64,000 bases of DNA from Actinomycetaceae bacterium MB13-C1-2 (GTDB taxonomy: Bacteria; Actinomycetota; Actinomycetes; Actinomycetales; Actinomycetaceae). The notes beneath the pieces were generated by a model that saw nothing but the letters and a program-made list of their open reading frames with translations, did no database searches and was not told the origin of the DNA. Location: positions 2,170,001 through 2,234,000 of the forward strand of contig CP141731.1 in NCBI GenBank assembly GCA_035621235.1. Reading direction: 5' to 3'. A program made the translations under genes and the position numbers. Below are positions 35,633 through 42,742 of this stretch, piece by piece (positions within the stretch are counted from its first letter, which is position 1; every line of letters begins with the position of its first letter).

Positions 35633-35648
35633 TCGAACATTTGTTCGA
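35633..35648. promoter_or_regulatory. LexA (SOS) box upstream of dnaE2
   Basis: TCGAACATTTGTTCGA is a perfect match to the actinobacterial LexA box (TCGAAC-N4-GTTCGA), 12-13 bp before the dnaE2 start codon. Confidence 0.93.
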
Positions 35649-35819
35649 TCAAAAGGTTGAGAGACTACTGCGGCGCAAAACTCGTTTCTAGATCGCGCGG
35701 TAAGTCGGCGCATGGCAAGGTAAATGAGCAAAGGCTTACCGTGGCAAGTCAGACGAGAATGCCGCCGAGAGGTACTAGCTCATTGCGCGAGATAGGAAGC
35801 GAAGCTGCGACCCGGGAAG

Positions 35820-36440
35820 CTAAATGGCTCCAGATTCTTGCAGGTAGCAAAGGCCACAGAGAGACTCATAAGTTACGCCCTCACCATCAATCGAGACCTG
35901 GTCGCCATCAAAGATGAAGCGATCTCCGACCTTACGTCCGTTGAATATGGCCTTACGACCGCAGCGGCAGATTGTCTTGAGTTCATCGAGACTGTGCGCG
36001 ATTTCAAGTAATCTCCGGGATCCCGGGAATGCCACCGTCTGGAAGTCAGTTCGAAGTCCATAGGCTAAAACCGGCACCCCACCCACAACCGCGATTTTCA
36101 TTAGTTCGTCAACTTGAGAGGCAGTAAGAAACTGAGCCTCATCGATTAGCAGGGCCGCAACCGGCGGATACCCCTCGACTTCTTCAATCAGTGCATCATG
36201 CTGGGTTCCGCGAGCGGCAGTCTGAAACAACTCATGAACGCTGTCGTCTGGACCGATCAGGAAGTCGACATCCCGGGTCACACCCAGACGTGAGACGACC
36301 GAACCGCTCCCCTTCGTGTCTATCGCCGGTTTGGCGAGGAGGACTCGTTGCCCGCGCTCTTCGTAGTTGTAGGCAACCTGAAGCAACGCCGTCGATTTTC
36401 CTGAGTTCATTGCACCGTAACGGAAATATAGCTTTGCCAT
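35820..36440 (-). CDS. tdk: Thymidine kinase (type II)
   Basis: The product is 206 residues. P-loop LYFRYGAMNSGKSTALL, Walker B-like ALLIDEAQFLT with the catalytic Glu, lid YGLRTDFQ, and zinc cysteines CRCG and CGLC in the C-terminal half. It phosphorylates thymidine with ATP for salvage. GAGGGA precedes the ATG. It lies on the same strand between imuB and dnaE2; about 180 bp to dnaE2, and a further 82 bp from imuB, so it may share the damage-induced imu transcript. Confidence 0.95.
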   Translation of the reverse strand: MAKLYFRYGAMNSGKSTALLQVAYNYEERGQRVLLAKPAIDTKGSGSVVSRLGVTRDVDFLIGPDDSVHELFQTAARGTQHDALIEEVEGYPPVAALLIDEAQFLTASQVDELMKIAVVGGVPVLAYGLRTDFQTVAFPGSRRLLEIAHSLDELKTICRCGRKAIFNGRKVGDRFIFDGDQVSIDGEGVTYESLCGLCYLQESGAI

Positions 36441-36522
36441 TTGCCATTCCCTCCGAGGTCAAGGTCTTAGTTCCCAACGAGGGCGTCCCCGCTTCAACAG
36501 GGAACTCCGCTTATTCGAACAC

Positions 36523-38202
36523 TTAGTTTTCGCCCACGAGGGGCATTCCCACAGGTGAGTGTACAGAGATAAGGCTCCCGTATATGCCCTCCACATACCA
36601 GTTCCCTTTTCTTTGGACGAGGAGAAGGTCCGGGCCATCACTTCGACTGACCCGAAGATAGCAGCGGGATCCCCTGGCTTGGTCATCGGGTTTCCACCAT
36701 CTGCCACTAACCACCCACAATCGATTCACCTGTGAAATGGGATAGTCACCAGCCGCTAATTCACTTCGATCCTGGTGCACTATCAGTCTTTCCGGGGTGC
36801 CGTTTAGCACTCCGCGGCGTGTGATCCATAGCCTGCCTCTAATGGGATCGGGTTCACTTCCAAGCCTCACTCCGATAAGCATGGCTTCGGGTGGATTAGA
36901 GAAAAGAATTATCGGTGGATCACTCACCCCTCCCTCCCACTCTCCCGTAGTCTTCGGGGAGATTTCTTTCTCTGTTCCCCATGGTGTCAGTGAGACCCTG
37001 GTTCTAGGGTCGAAACCGCCATGCAAGCTCGGGGATAAAACTGATTCTTCACCAAGAAGGCCCTGCACCTGCTCGGCGGCCTGCGCCGCTTTCCATGAGG
37101 TGCGCGTGCCACCCCAAAGTGGGTCGATCTCAGGAAGAGTTCCCGGGTCGACCGCGACCAGTTCAATGGATGCAAGCGGGTCGGGTTCTTCACTAATTGA
37201 ATCTGTTTCGGTGTCGATCCATCCCTTTAGTTGCCAAGCAATTCGCTTTGCCACTTGAGATGAGGATGTGGCATCAAGAAGGGTCCAAGTTCTTTCCCTT
37301 CTACGGCCTCCTTGACTCATGAGGACCACCTGGACCGCAGACGCATAAAGTCCCGAGCTGCGTAGCCTGTCGGCTAGGTCGTTACTGACCCTGGAAATGG
37401 CCGTCATTGCGTGTTCAATCTGACCCACCGGGGGGTCGAGTTCTAAAAAGACATTGACAGTACTTTCGGATCGCTTTCGAATCGACAGTGCTGGTTGTTC
37501 ACCTGAAAGGAGTCTGAACAGGGTTTCTCCTCCCTGCCCAAAGCGACTTATAACCGGGCTGGCCCCAAGTTTTTCAAGATCACCGGCGGTATAGATCCCC
37601 AGTCCTAACAGGGTTGTCAAGATTTCTGAGACCTGACGCGCTGATCCCTCCGGTAGGTCTTGAACCAGTTCCCGAAGGGGAAGTCCTCTTAGGAACTCTC
37701 TCGTTTTCCTTTCCGGAACAACCAGGTTTTTCCTTGCGGCTAGCAGAGCGGTCCCTATCCCCGTTCCGATTCCTATGTAGGCTTCTGCTCCCGTGTATGC
37801 GGCAATGTCATCGATTATTTTTTCTACCAAAGACTCTTCTGACCCGGCCCACTTGGCCGCACTAGTAGCTGGAGCAAATGCAAGACCGGGACGCACCACA
37901 CTCACGTCTGCGGCATAGGAATCAAAAACTTCAAGTAATACCTCGAATGCCCCACTTTCCCGCTCCTCATCATGTTTTAGAACCAGTAACTCTGAGCAGT
38001 AGTACTGGGCTAGAGTTCTGGTCATTCCAACCCGGACGCCCTTCCTGGCCGCTTTCGGGCTAACAACAACGATTCGCCTACCGTGCTCGATAACTGCGGC
38101 AGTATCAGGAGGGGTGCGAGCGACCAAAGATGCCAGTGGCCAGTTGGGCACCCACAGGGCGATATATCGTGTCTGCCCAGACCCAAGACTAGGTTCGATC
38201 AC
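36523..38202 (-). CDS. imuB: ImuB, Y-family polymerase-like SOS protein
   Basis: The product is 559 residues from a GTG at 38202 overlapping the imuA' stop. The N-terminal 350 residues have the Y-family fold (RYIALWVPNWPLASLVA, VSPKAARKGVRVGMTRTLAQ), but the catalytic carboxylates are missing: the first motif has W/P in place of Asp and the SYAADVSVVRPGLAFAP segment lacks the DE pair. This is diagnostic of ImuB, a non-catalytic adaptor. EIDPLWGG, about two-thirds along, resembles the beta-clamp motif QLPLWG of ImuB proteins. The C-terminus is thought to contact ImuA' and DnaE2. Confidence 0.92.
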   Translation of the reverse strand: MIEPSLGSGQTRYIALWVPNWPLASLVARTPPDTAAVIEHGRRIVVVSPKAARKGVRVGMTRTLAQYYCSELLVLKHDEERESGAFEVLLEVFDSYAADVSVVRPGLAFAPATSAAKWAGSEESLVEKIIDDIAAYTGAEAYIGIGTGIGTALLAARKNLVVPERKTREFLRGLPLRELVQDLPEGSARQVSEILTTLLGLGIYTAGDLEKLGASPVISRFGQGGETLFRLLSGEQPALSIRKRSESTVNVFLELDPPVGQIEHAMTAISRVSNDLADRLRSSGLYASAVQVVLMSQGGRRRERTWTLLDATSSSQVAKRIAWQLKGWIDTETDSISEEPDPLASIELVAVDPGTLPEIDPLWGGTRTSWKAAQAAEQVQGLLGEESVLSPSLHGGFDPRTRVSLTPWGTEKEISPKTTGEWEGGVSDPPIILFSNPPEAMLIGVRLGSEPDPIRGRLWITRRGVLNGTPERLIVHQDRSELAAGDYPISQVNRLWVVSGRWWKPDDQARGSRCYLRVSRSDGPDLLLVQRKGNWYVEGIYGSLISVHSPVGMPLVGEN

Positions 38203-38738
38203 ACTGCATCCCCGCTCTCAAAGACTGACAGACGCGAAGCAGCATTACTATCGGCATCAAGCTTCATTGGAATCGGGAATGGTTTACTAATACCGACCCA
38301 GGGATTTGAGGTCAACAAAAACCGTTCCATCATTCTGCCTCTGGCCGCGAGTGATCGACGAACTGACACGGAAAAATCAAGATCACCGAGGGCCACGGCG
38401 TCAAATCCCTCAACCAGTATTCCCACGGTCTTGGCCGGGTCTATTGACAGTCTAGGAACCGTCACCATCCGGGAGATATCTAGGTGCATCCCCGATGCGG
38501 CAGCTTCCCACCCCACGTCGGGAACCCCAACTAAAACTCCCCACATGTCAGGCGTCATCACCCTGGTTAGCGAATACACCAATCCCTCAATCCCAAGCGG
38601 TACATGATAGACCCCGGGAGGAAAAACAGCTTTGTCGATCGACTGCACGTAGTGGGAACGTACTCCACTTGAGGCTTCAACTTGCATAAGTGTCGCCCGA
38701 GCTCTAGCAAGACGTTCTATTCCGTTCACCACCATCAC
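38199..38738 (-). CDS. imuA': ImuA', RecA-like SOS accessory protein
   Basis: The product is 179 residues starting MMVVNGIERLARARATLMQV. The sequence is weakly RecA-like: VFPPGVYHVPLGIEGLVYSL, WGVLVGVPDVGWEAAASGM, and the Walker B position VGILVEGFDAVALGDL. There is no proper P-loop, as known for the ImuA' branch. With ImuB and DnaE2 it makes the translesion mutasome. It is short compared with mycobacterial ImuA' (about 240 residues), so the N-terminal part may be reduced. The SOS box lies seven bases before the start; overlap with imuB shows coupling. Confidence 0.8.
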   Translation of the reverse strand: MMVVNGIERLARARATLMQVEASSGVRSHYVQSIDKAVFPPGVYHVPLGIEGLVYSLTRVMTPDMWGVLVGVPDVGWEAAASGMHLDISRMVTVPRLSIDPAKTVGILVEGFDAVALGDLDFSVSVRRSLAARGRMMERFLLTSNPWVGISKPFPIPMKLDADSNAASRLSVFESGDAV

Positions 38739-38744
38739 CCCCAG

Positions 38745-38760
38745 TCGAACATACGTTCGA
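38745..38760. promoter_or_regulatory. LexA (SOS) box upstream of imuA'-imuB
   Basis: TCGAACATACGTTCGA, a perfect 6-4-6 LexA palindrome, ends seven bases before the imuA' start. It differs from the dnaE2 box only in the spacer. Confidence 0.93.
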
Positions 38761-38939
38761 TCTTAGAGGGTGGGTCCGACAAGTTCACCATCACTTATCG
38801 AAACTGGGGCAATGCAGATTGACTAACAAATCGACCAACAGCAGGAACACTAGCTTCGATCCCCTATTTGAGAAACACCCGGAAAAGGTAAAACAACATC
38901 CAAATCGCGACTGACCGTCGAACGTGACAGAATAGCGCG

Positions 38940-39401
38940 GTGCTTCATTTAGCCTTCTTTGAACCGAAAATCCCCGGAAACACTGGTGCTGCTATTCGTT
39001 TGGCCGCATGCACCGGCGCAATGCTTCACCTGGTTGAGCCCCTGGCGTTTGATATGGATGACACCAAGCTGAAACGAGCTGGCCTTGATTACCACGATCT
39101 TGCTCACGTACAGGTCCACCCGAATCTAGATGATCTCCTGGACCAGATGACCGGTCGAGTCTGGGCGTTTACCGGCAGAACTGACAACCTGTACAGCGAC
39201 ATTGAGTATCGGGACGAAGACTGTCTTTTATTTGGACCTGAACCCGACGGCCTCCCCGAACACGTGATGAACGATCCTCGTATCACTTCCCTGGTACGAA
39301 TCCAAATGCTCCCCGGGATTCGTTCACTTAACCTGGCGAATGCCGCATCGATCGCAACCTATGAGGCCTGGCGCCAACTGGGGTTCCCCGAAGGCGTCTA
39401 A
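38940..39401 (+). CDS. trmL: tRNA (cytidine/uridine-34-2'-O)-methyltransferase
   Basis: The product is 153 residues from a GTG at 38940 (MLHLAFFEPKIPGNTGAAIR). It is a minimal SPOUT enzyme of the TrmL/YibK type: N-terminal PGNTGAAIRLAACTGA, central DYHDLAHVQVHP, and the C-terminal knot CLLFGPEPDGLPEHV and IRSLNLANAASIATYEAW. The knot motif usually reads GxExxGLP; the sequence here (GPEPDGLP) keeps Glu. It methylates the wobble ribose of tRNA-Leu isoacceptors, of interest as the window holds two leucine-type tRNAs. It is divergent from imuA'. Confidence 0.94.
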   Translation: MLHLAFFEPKIPGNTGAAIRLAACTGAMLHLVEPLAFDMDDTKLKRAGLDYHDLAHVQVHPNLDDLLDQMTGRVWAFTGRTDNLYSDIEYRDEDCLLFGPEPDGLPEHVMNDPRITSLVRIQMLPGIRSLNLANAASIATYEAWRQLGFPEGV

Positions 39402-39588
39402 CACCCAAACCGACTCTCTGAGGCTTTAATCCAGCGGGGTATCAGCCACAGTGGCCGTCCCGAACCGAAATGCGGAACCGCCACACCGGCAGATACTCCC
39501 GTCCAAACCCCCACGCAAGCAGTTCCGAGGCCAAGTATCAACCACAGTGGCTATCCCCGAATCGAAATCATGCGGTGGGTTCTGGCGG
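39402..39588. other. Repeat-rich intergenic segment
   Basis: It contains three copies of the dispersed repeat: two direct copies, 39437-39455 and 39533-39551, whose similarity runs on for a further 25 bases or so (both continue with a variant of CCGAAYCGAAAT), and one inverted copy at 39480-39498. No gene is seen. Confidence 0.5.
39437..39551. repeat. Dispersed intergenic repeat, cluster of three copies
   Basis: GGGTATCAGCCACAGTGGC (39437, plus), GAGTATCTGCCGGTGTGGC (39480-39498, minus) and AAGTATCAACCACAGTGGC (39533, plus). The plus copies share a longer flank. The minus copy is the best match to the consensus. Confidence 0.65.
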
Positions 39589-39700
39589 TTAGTGCAACAG
39601 TATGCTTTCGATGACCTCGTTTAGTTCGTTGAAGTTGAGTCGTTTGCAGGGTCGATCATTCATTTGCCACTCTACGTAGACCCTCATTAGGACGAGGTAA
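39589..39700 (-). pseudogene. Possible IS30-type transposase remnant (C-terminus)
   Basis: The minus frame reads EWQMNDRPCKRLNFNELNEV and stops at 39589. IS30-family transposases end with a similar NxRPRKxLxF segment preceding a short tail. Upstream in other frames only fragments are found, so at most the last 35 residues of an old element remain. Resemblance is short and could be chance. Confidence 0.3.
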
Positions 39701-39970
39701 GAAAACTGCGGGGGTTTCCGTAACTTGCCCGCAAAGCGGCCAGGATTCCAATACCTGCGACCAGGGTCAGTCCGGCTCCGATACAACCGAGATGGTTACG
39801 GTGTTCGAGGTTGAGCGACAGCGAATCGAGCGGGTATTTTTCTCGATCCCTTCATGTTTATGGCCGCGCTTGCGAAGAGTTCCATCGGTGTGGAGCCGTC
39901 ATCAAGCGGATTCCGTTTGGTGGTCGGTCGAGCCGCTTCTGACCACGCTGTTAGCTGTGGCGGCTTTGAA

Positions 39971-40210
39971 TCACTTCCTGTGCGCGGTAATGATCGTGTG
40001 ACTGTGGGCATTCACAGTTATGATGCAATCCCCACAATCCACGTACCAGTTCTTTCCCCGTTGTGTGATGCAAGAGTCGTCGGTTGTATGCGAAGCGATG
40101 ACTTCTTGACACCAAGTGACAACGTCGTCGGTGGATAGAGATAGATTGCGCCTGATCCTCTCGACTCCGAGTTCAGTGGTGTGCAACTTATTTCTGTCTA
40201 GTCCGAACAT
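39971..40210 (-). CDS. DUF3781 family protein
   Basis: The product is 79 residues from the ATG at 40210, with CAGGTG upstream at fair spacing (a GTG at 40216 is in frame). The whole length matches my memory of DUF3781: KLHTTELGVERIRRNLSL, DDVVTWCQEVI, RGKNWYVDCGDCIITVNAHS and TIITAHRK. Family members are short, stand-alone, and found patchily in Firmicutes and Actinobacteria; the function is unknown. It has three cysteines. The patchy family, the neighbouring repeats and the broken genes on both sides suggest an acquired gene. Confidence 0.7.
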   Translation of the reverse strand: MFGLDRNKLHTTELGVERIRRNLSLSTDDVVTWCQEVIASHTTDDSCITQRGKNWYVDCGDCIITVNAHSHTIITAHRK

Positions 40211-40286
40211 GTTCACCTGGTCAGGTTACTGCACAGACACTCTCGAACACTCCTGGTCGCAGTCAACTTCAGAAACTGCGGTAGGC

Positions 40287-40560
40287 AGGGAACTTCACGA
40301 TGGCCCCAGCAACATCTAGCGAATGTTGCTATTCAACTGGGCCTCGCCAGAAGTCAGCTGGGCGCCACCAGCGCTGATGATCAACTTGAGGTCGCGCAGA
40401 TCCCCTCCTGGGGACAGGACTGGTGGGGATGGAGAACAGAGCGAGGATGCTCGGGGGTTCCCTCGCCATAGACAGTCCCGCAGGAGGGCCAACGGTGACG
40501 GAATTGACCTTTCCCGCACCACTCGCCTGCCAGCGGCTAGCGGAACGGAGAAGGCGATGA
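40287..40560 (+). pseudogene. Remnant of NarL-type sensor histidine kinase
   Basis: RELHDG (40287-40304) is the H-box with phospho-acceptor His. One base is then missing, and the shifted frame reads QQHLANVAIQLGLARSQLGA to about 40390, the classic DHp helix of HPK7 kinases. A third frame from about 40408 encodes GTGLVGMENRARMLGGSLAI and DSPAGGPTV, the G-box and C-terminus of the HATPase domain, ending with TGA at 40558-40560. So the sensor part is gone, one frameshift is present, and the middle of the ATPase domain is deleted. The stop overlaps the response regulator ATG (ATGA), the normal kinase-regulator coupling. Confidence 0.75.
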
Positions 40561-41207
40561 GAATCGGTGTCGCAGAAGACGATATCCTCATGCGTCAGGG
40601 AATCGTGACGGTACTTGGCCTCGGCAGTCATGAAGTGATCTGGGAGGTTGGGGACGCAGGCCAACTGACGCGATTGCTGGACCGCGAGCCCCCAACGATG
40701 CTAGTGACCGATGTCCGTATGCCCCCTCGTCACGGCGACGACGGGCTTCGCGCCGCACTCAGACTGCGCCGTGAGCGCCCTACAACTTCTATCCTGGTCC
40801 TTTCCCAGTACGCCGGGAATGACTATGCCCGTAAACTTTTACAGGAGGCAGGCCAAGCTCAAGGAGGAACGGGATACCTCCTAAAAGAAAGCGTTGGTCG
40901 AGTCTCCCAGTTCTTAGCCGCCGTGGACGCGGTCGGACGAGGCGAAGTCGTGGTAGACCCGCAGGTTCTCCGTCATTTGATCGCTCAAGAGAATGAGCCC
41001 GCAAGTCGCCTGACCGCACGCGAAAAGGAGGTCCTCGCCCTCATCGCTCAGGGTCGAACAAACGCACAAATCGCAGACGAAATAAGCGTGTCGACGGCGA
41101 CCCTTGAACGGACGATCACCAATATCTTCCTTACCCTCAATCTAGCGGAAGAGGACGGAAACAGAAGGGTGCTAGCCGTCCTGGAGTACCTGAAGCAGAC
41201 CAAGTAG
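40557..41207 (+). CDS. NarL/LuxR-type response regulator, orphaned
   Basis: The product is 216 residues from the ATG at 40557, with CGGAGAAGG upstream. The receiver starts MRIGVAEDDILMRQGIV and carries the phospho-acceptor Asp in MLVTDVRMPPRHG, Ser in ILVLSQYAG and Lys in YLLKESVG. The C-terminal HTH is LTAREKEVLALIAQGRTNAQ to VSTATLERTITNIFLTL. The frame extends upstream to 40323, but that part is the decayed kinase in another reading frame. With its kinase destroyed, the regulator is either constitutive, served by another kinase, or on the way out. Confidence 0.93.
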   Translation: MRIGVAEDDILMRQGIVTVLGLGSHEVIWEVGDAGQLTRLLDREPPTMLVTDVRMPPRHGDDGLRAALRLRRERPTTSILVLSQYAGNDYARKLLQEAGQAQGGTGYLLKESVGRVSQFLAAVDAVGRGEVVVDPQVLRHLIAQENEPASRLTAREKEVLALIAQGRTNAQIADEISVSTATLERTITNIFLTLNLAEEDGNRRVLAVLEYLKQTK

Positions 41208-41295
41208 CGGTAGATGACCGTCCTCGACTAGGGACAATCTCTCCGCCTCCTGCAGCGTCGGTCGCGTTTGGCTGCGGTGTTTGCTTGCTTTGCTG

Positions 41296-41871
41296 TTACT
41301 TGACTACTGCGAACCCGCCGGTCCAACCGATCTGCTCGGACGCAGCGAGAGCCATTTGCGTCAGGGCGATAGCTTCAAGTTCACGTGCGCGGCCCAGAGC
41401 GCCAGCATCAAGAGCGTTAAGACCCCCGGCGGTAACCGCGGCAGCAAGTTCAGCTTTGGCATCAGAATCGTCACCGGCTATAAGAACCGTGGTTGTCGCC
41501 TCCCCAACCTTCTTCGCCCCGAGGGTCGCGGCGAAATTCGTGTTGAACGCCTTCACTACCTTCGACTCAGGGAGCAGGGCGGCTAGTTCTGCAGTAGCGG
41601 AACTATCGGCCGCCGGGATAAGGGTGAAGGTCGAGAAATCAAGGGGATTTGTAATGTCGACTACAATCTTGCCCGCCAACTGGTCACCGTATTGCTGAGC
41701 AATAGTTGCTAGCGCACTGTAAGGAACCGCAAGAACCACGATGTCTCCATTCACGGTGACATCTGACGATGACGAGTCGAAGACCTCGACGTTCGCTCCC
41801 CCATCGCTCAGGACTCCAGCAATCGCCGACCCCATGTTTCCCTTACCAAAAACCGATACCTCAGTCATCAT
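41296..41871 (-). CDS. NADP-dependent F420 oxidoreductase-like protein
   Basis: The product is 191 residues: Rossmann start EVSVFGKGNMGSAIAGVLSD, DIVVLAVPYSAL, VVDITNPLDFSTFTLIPAAD, VVKAFNTNFA and GALGRARELEAIALTQMALA, the layout of the F420-NADP reductase (Fno) and STEAP-like superfamily. Many such proteins reduce substrates other than F420; no F420 synthesis gene is in the window, so the name is structural. It is divergent from a MarR gene with two shared palindromes between, so it is the likely target of that regulator. Confidence 0.85.
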   Translation of the reverse strand: MMTEVSVFGKGNMGSAIAGVLSDGGANVEVFDSSSSDVTVNGDIVVLAVPYSALATIAQQYGDQLAGKIVVDITNPLDFSTFTLIPAADSSATAELAALLPESKVVKAFNTNFAATLGAKKVGEATTTVLIAGDDSDAKAELAAAVTAGGLNALDAGALGRARELEAIALTQMALAASEQIGWTGGFAVVK

Positions 41872-41910
41872 TTACTTCCGTTTCCCCGTCTTGTCGACGG
41901 ACTCAGATTT

Positions 41911-41954
41911 AGTTTCCTTGGAAACTTATCACTATTTTAGTTTCCAGGGCAACT
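41911..41954. promoter_or_regulatory. Two operator-like palindromes between reductase and marR genes
   Basis: Site 1 is AGTTTCC-TT-GGAAACT (41911-41926), a perfect 7-bp inverted repeat. Site 2 is AGTTTCC-AG-GGCAACT (41939-41954), with one mismatch. Site 2 lies where the -35 region of the marR promoter should be (TATGGT at 41963). Typical size for MarR-dimer sites. Confidence 0.7.
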
Positions 41955-41974
41955 ATTGTTGATATGGTGAATAC

Positions 41975-42481
41975 ATGGCTGCGAAAGACACACTCTCCTC
42001 CCACGAGCGAAGACTCTGGACCGCGTTCGGCGCGCTAATCGAGTTGCTTCCTGCACGTTTGGATCGAATGATGTCCGAAGACAGTGGAATGGGTATGTTC
42101 GAGTTCTATGTACTTGACGAGCTCGATCGATCCGAAAACTCCACGCTTCGTGTCAGCGCACTTGCAGTGAGCGCTGAAGCAGCACTTCCACGTATGTCAA
42201 AGTTGGTAGCGCGCCTGGAGGCCGAAGGCAAGGTTGATCGCTGGACCTGCCCCAGCGACGGGCGAGCGACCAACGTAACCCTGACAGACACTGGCCGCAA
42301 GGCACTTGAGGCAGCGCGACCGGGACACATCGCGGCGCTTAAGGCCCTACTGTTCGATCCACTAAATGAATCTCAACAGAAGAACCTAGAATTTATCACC
42401 ACGATTCTCCTCGAACGGCTGAACCCGACGAAAGAAGAAACGCAGAGACTGTGTAGCGGAACTCAAGAACTGGCCGAGTAG
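41975..42481 (+). CDS. MarR-family transcriptional regulator
   Basis: The product is 168 residues. MFEFYVLDELDRSENSTLRV, SALAVSAEAALPRMSKLVARL (recognition helix) and DRWTCPSDGRATNVTLTDTG (wing) mark the MarR fold. A TATGGT box six bases upstream of the ATG, with no Shine-Dalgarno, suggests a leaderless transcript. The palindromes in the 103-bp region to the divergent reductase point to autoregulation and control of that gene. Confidence 0.9.
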   Translation: MAAKDTLSSHERRLWTAFGALIELLPARLDRMMSEDSGMGMFEFYVLDELDRSENSTLRVSALAVSAEAALPRMSKLVARLEAEGKVDRWTCPSDGRATNVTLTDTGRKALEAARPGHIAALKALLFDPLNESQQKNLEFITTILLERLNPTKEETQRLCSGTQELAE

Positions 42482-42595
42482 TCTCGTTGTCCAATGAGCT
42501 ATGGGCCGCAGACCGCAACGGATATGTTTCCCTTCCACTGCTCTACGACCCTTTTCACGAAGCGGCACCAAAGCAACCCGGGGAGCGCAACGTGT

Positions 42596-42715
42596 CGGGT
42601 CGGTTGGCTCGCACTCTGCTTCATGCTCACCAACCGACCCGGATACCAGTGCCCGCTACCGGCTACTGGTGACTAGAGGCACCTGGCCGGGTGCTGCACT
42701 CACCGTCTGCCAGGT
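42596..42715. terminator. Two hairpins between convergent marR and symporter genes
   Basis: CGGGTCGGTTGG/CCAACCGACCCG (42596-42641) is a perfect 12-bp stem with a 22-base loop; ACCTGGC/GCCAGGT (42681-42715) is a second. Neither has a T-run, but placed between convergent genes they may serve as bidirectional terminators. Confidence 0.5.
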
Positions 42716-42742
42716 TTCCTAGCAGCCCCTTGTTCTGACGGA

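Noticed and set aside
35657-35917. Plus-strand frame between dnaE2 and tdk
   Set aside because: It overlaps the end of tdk in antisense, has no domain, and lies over the dnaE2 promoter side.
39437-39551. CRISPR array
   Set aside because: Three related short repeats occur here, but they are in mixed orientation, diverged and irregularly spaced, with no cas gene in the window.
40323-40556. N-terminal extension of the LuxR-type response regulator
   Set aside because: The same bases encode kinase DHp and HATPase motifs in the two other frames, so the extension is a shadow.
42488-42722. Small plus-strand frames after marR
   Set aside because: They overlap two strong hairpins, have no ribosome binding site of note, and their composition is not protein-like.
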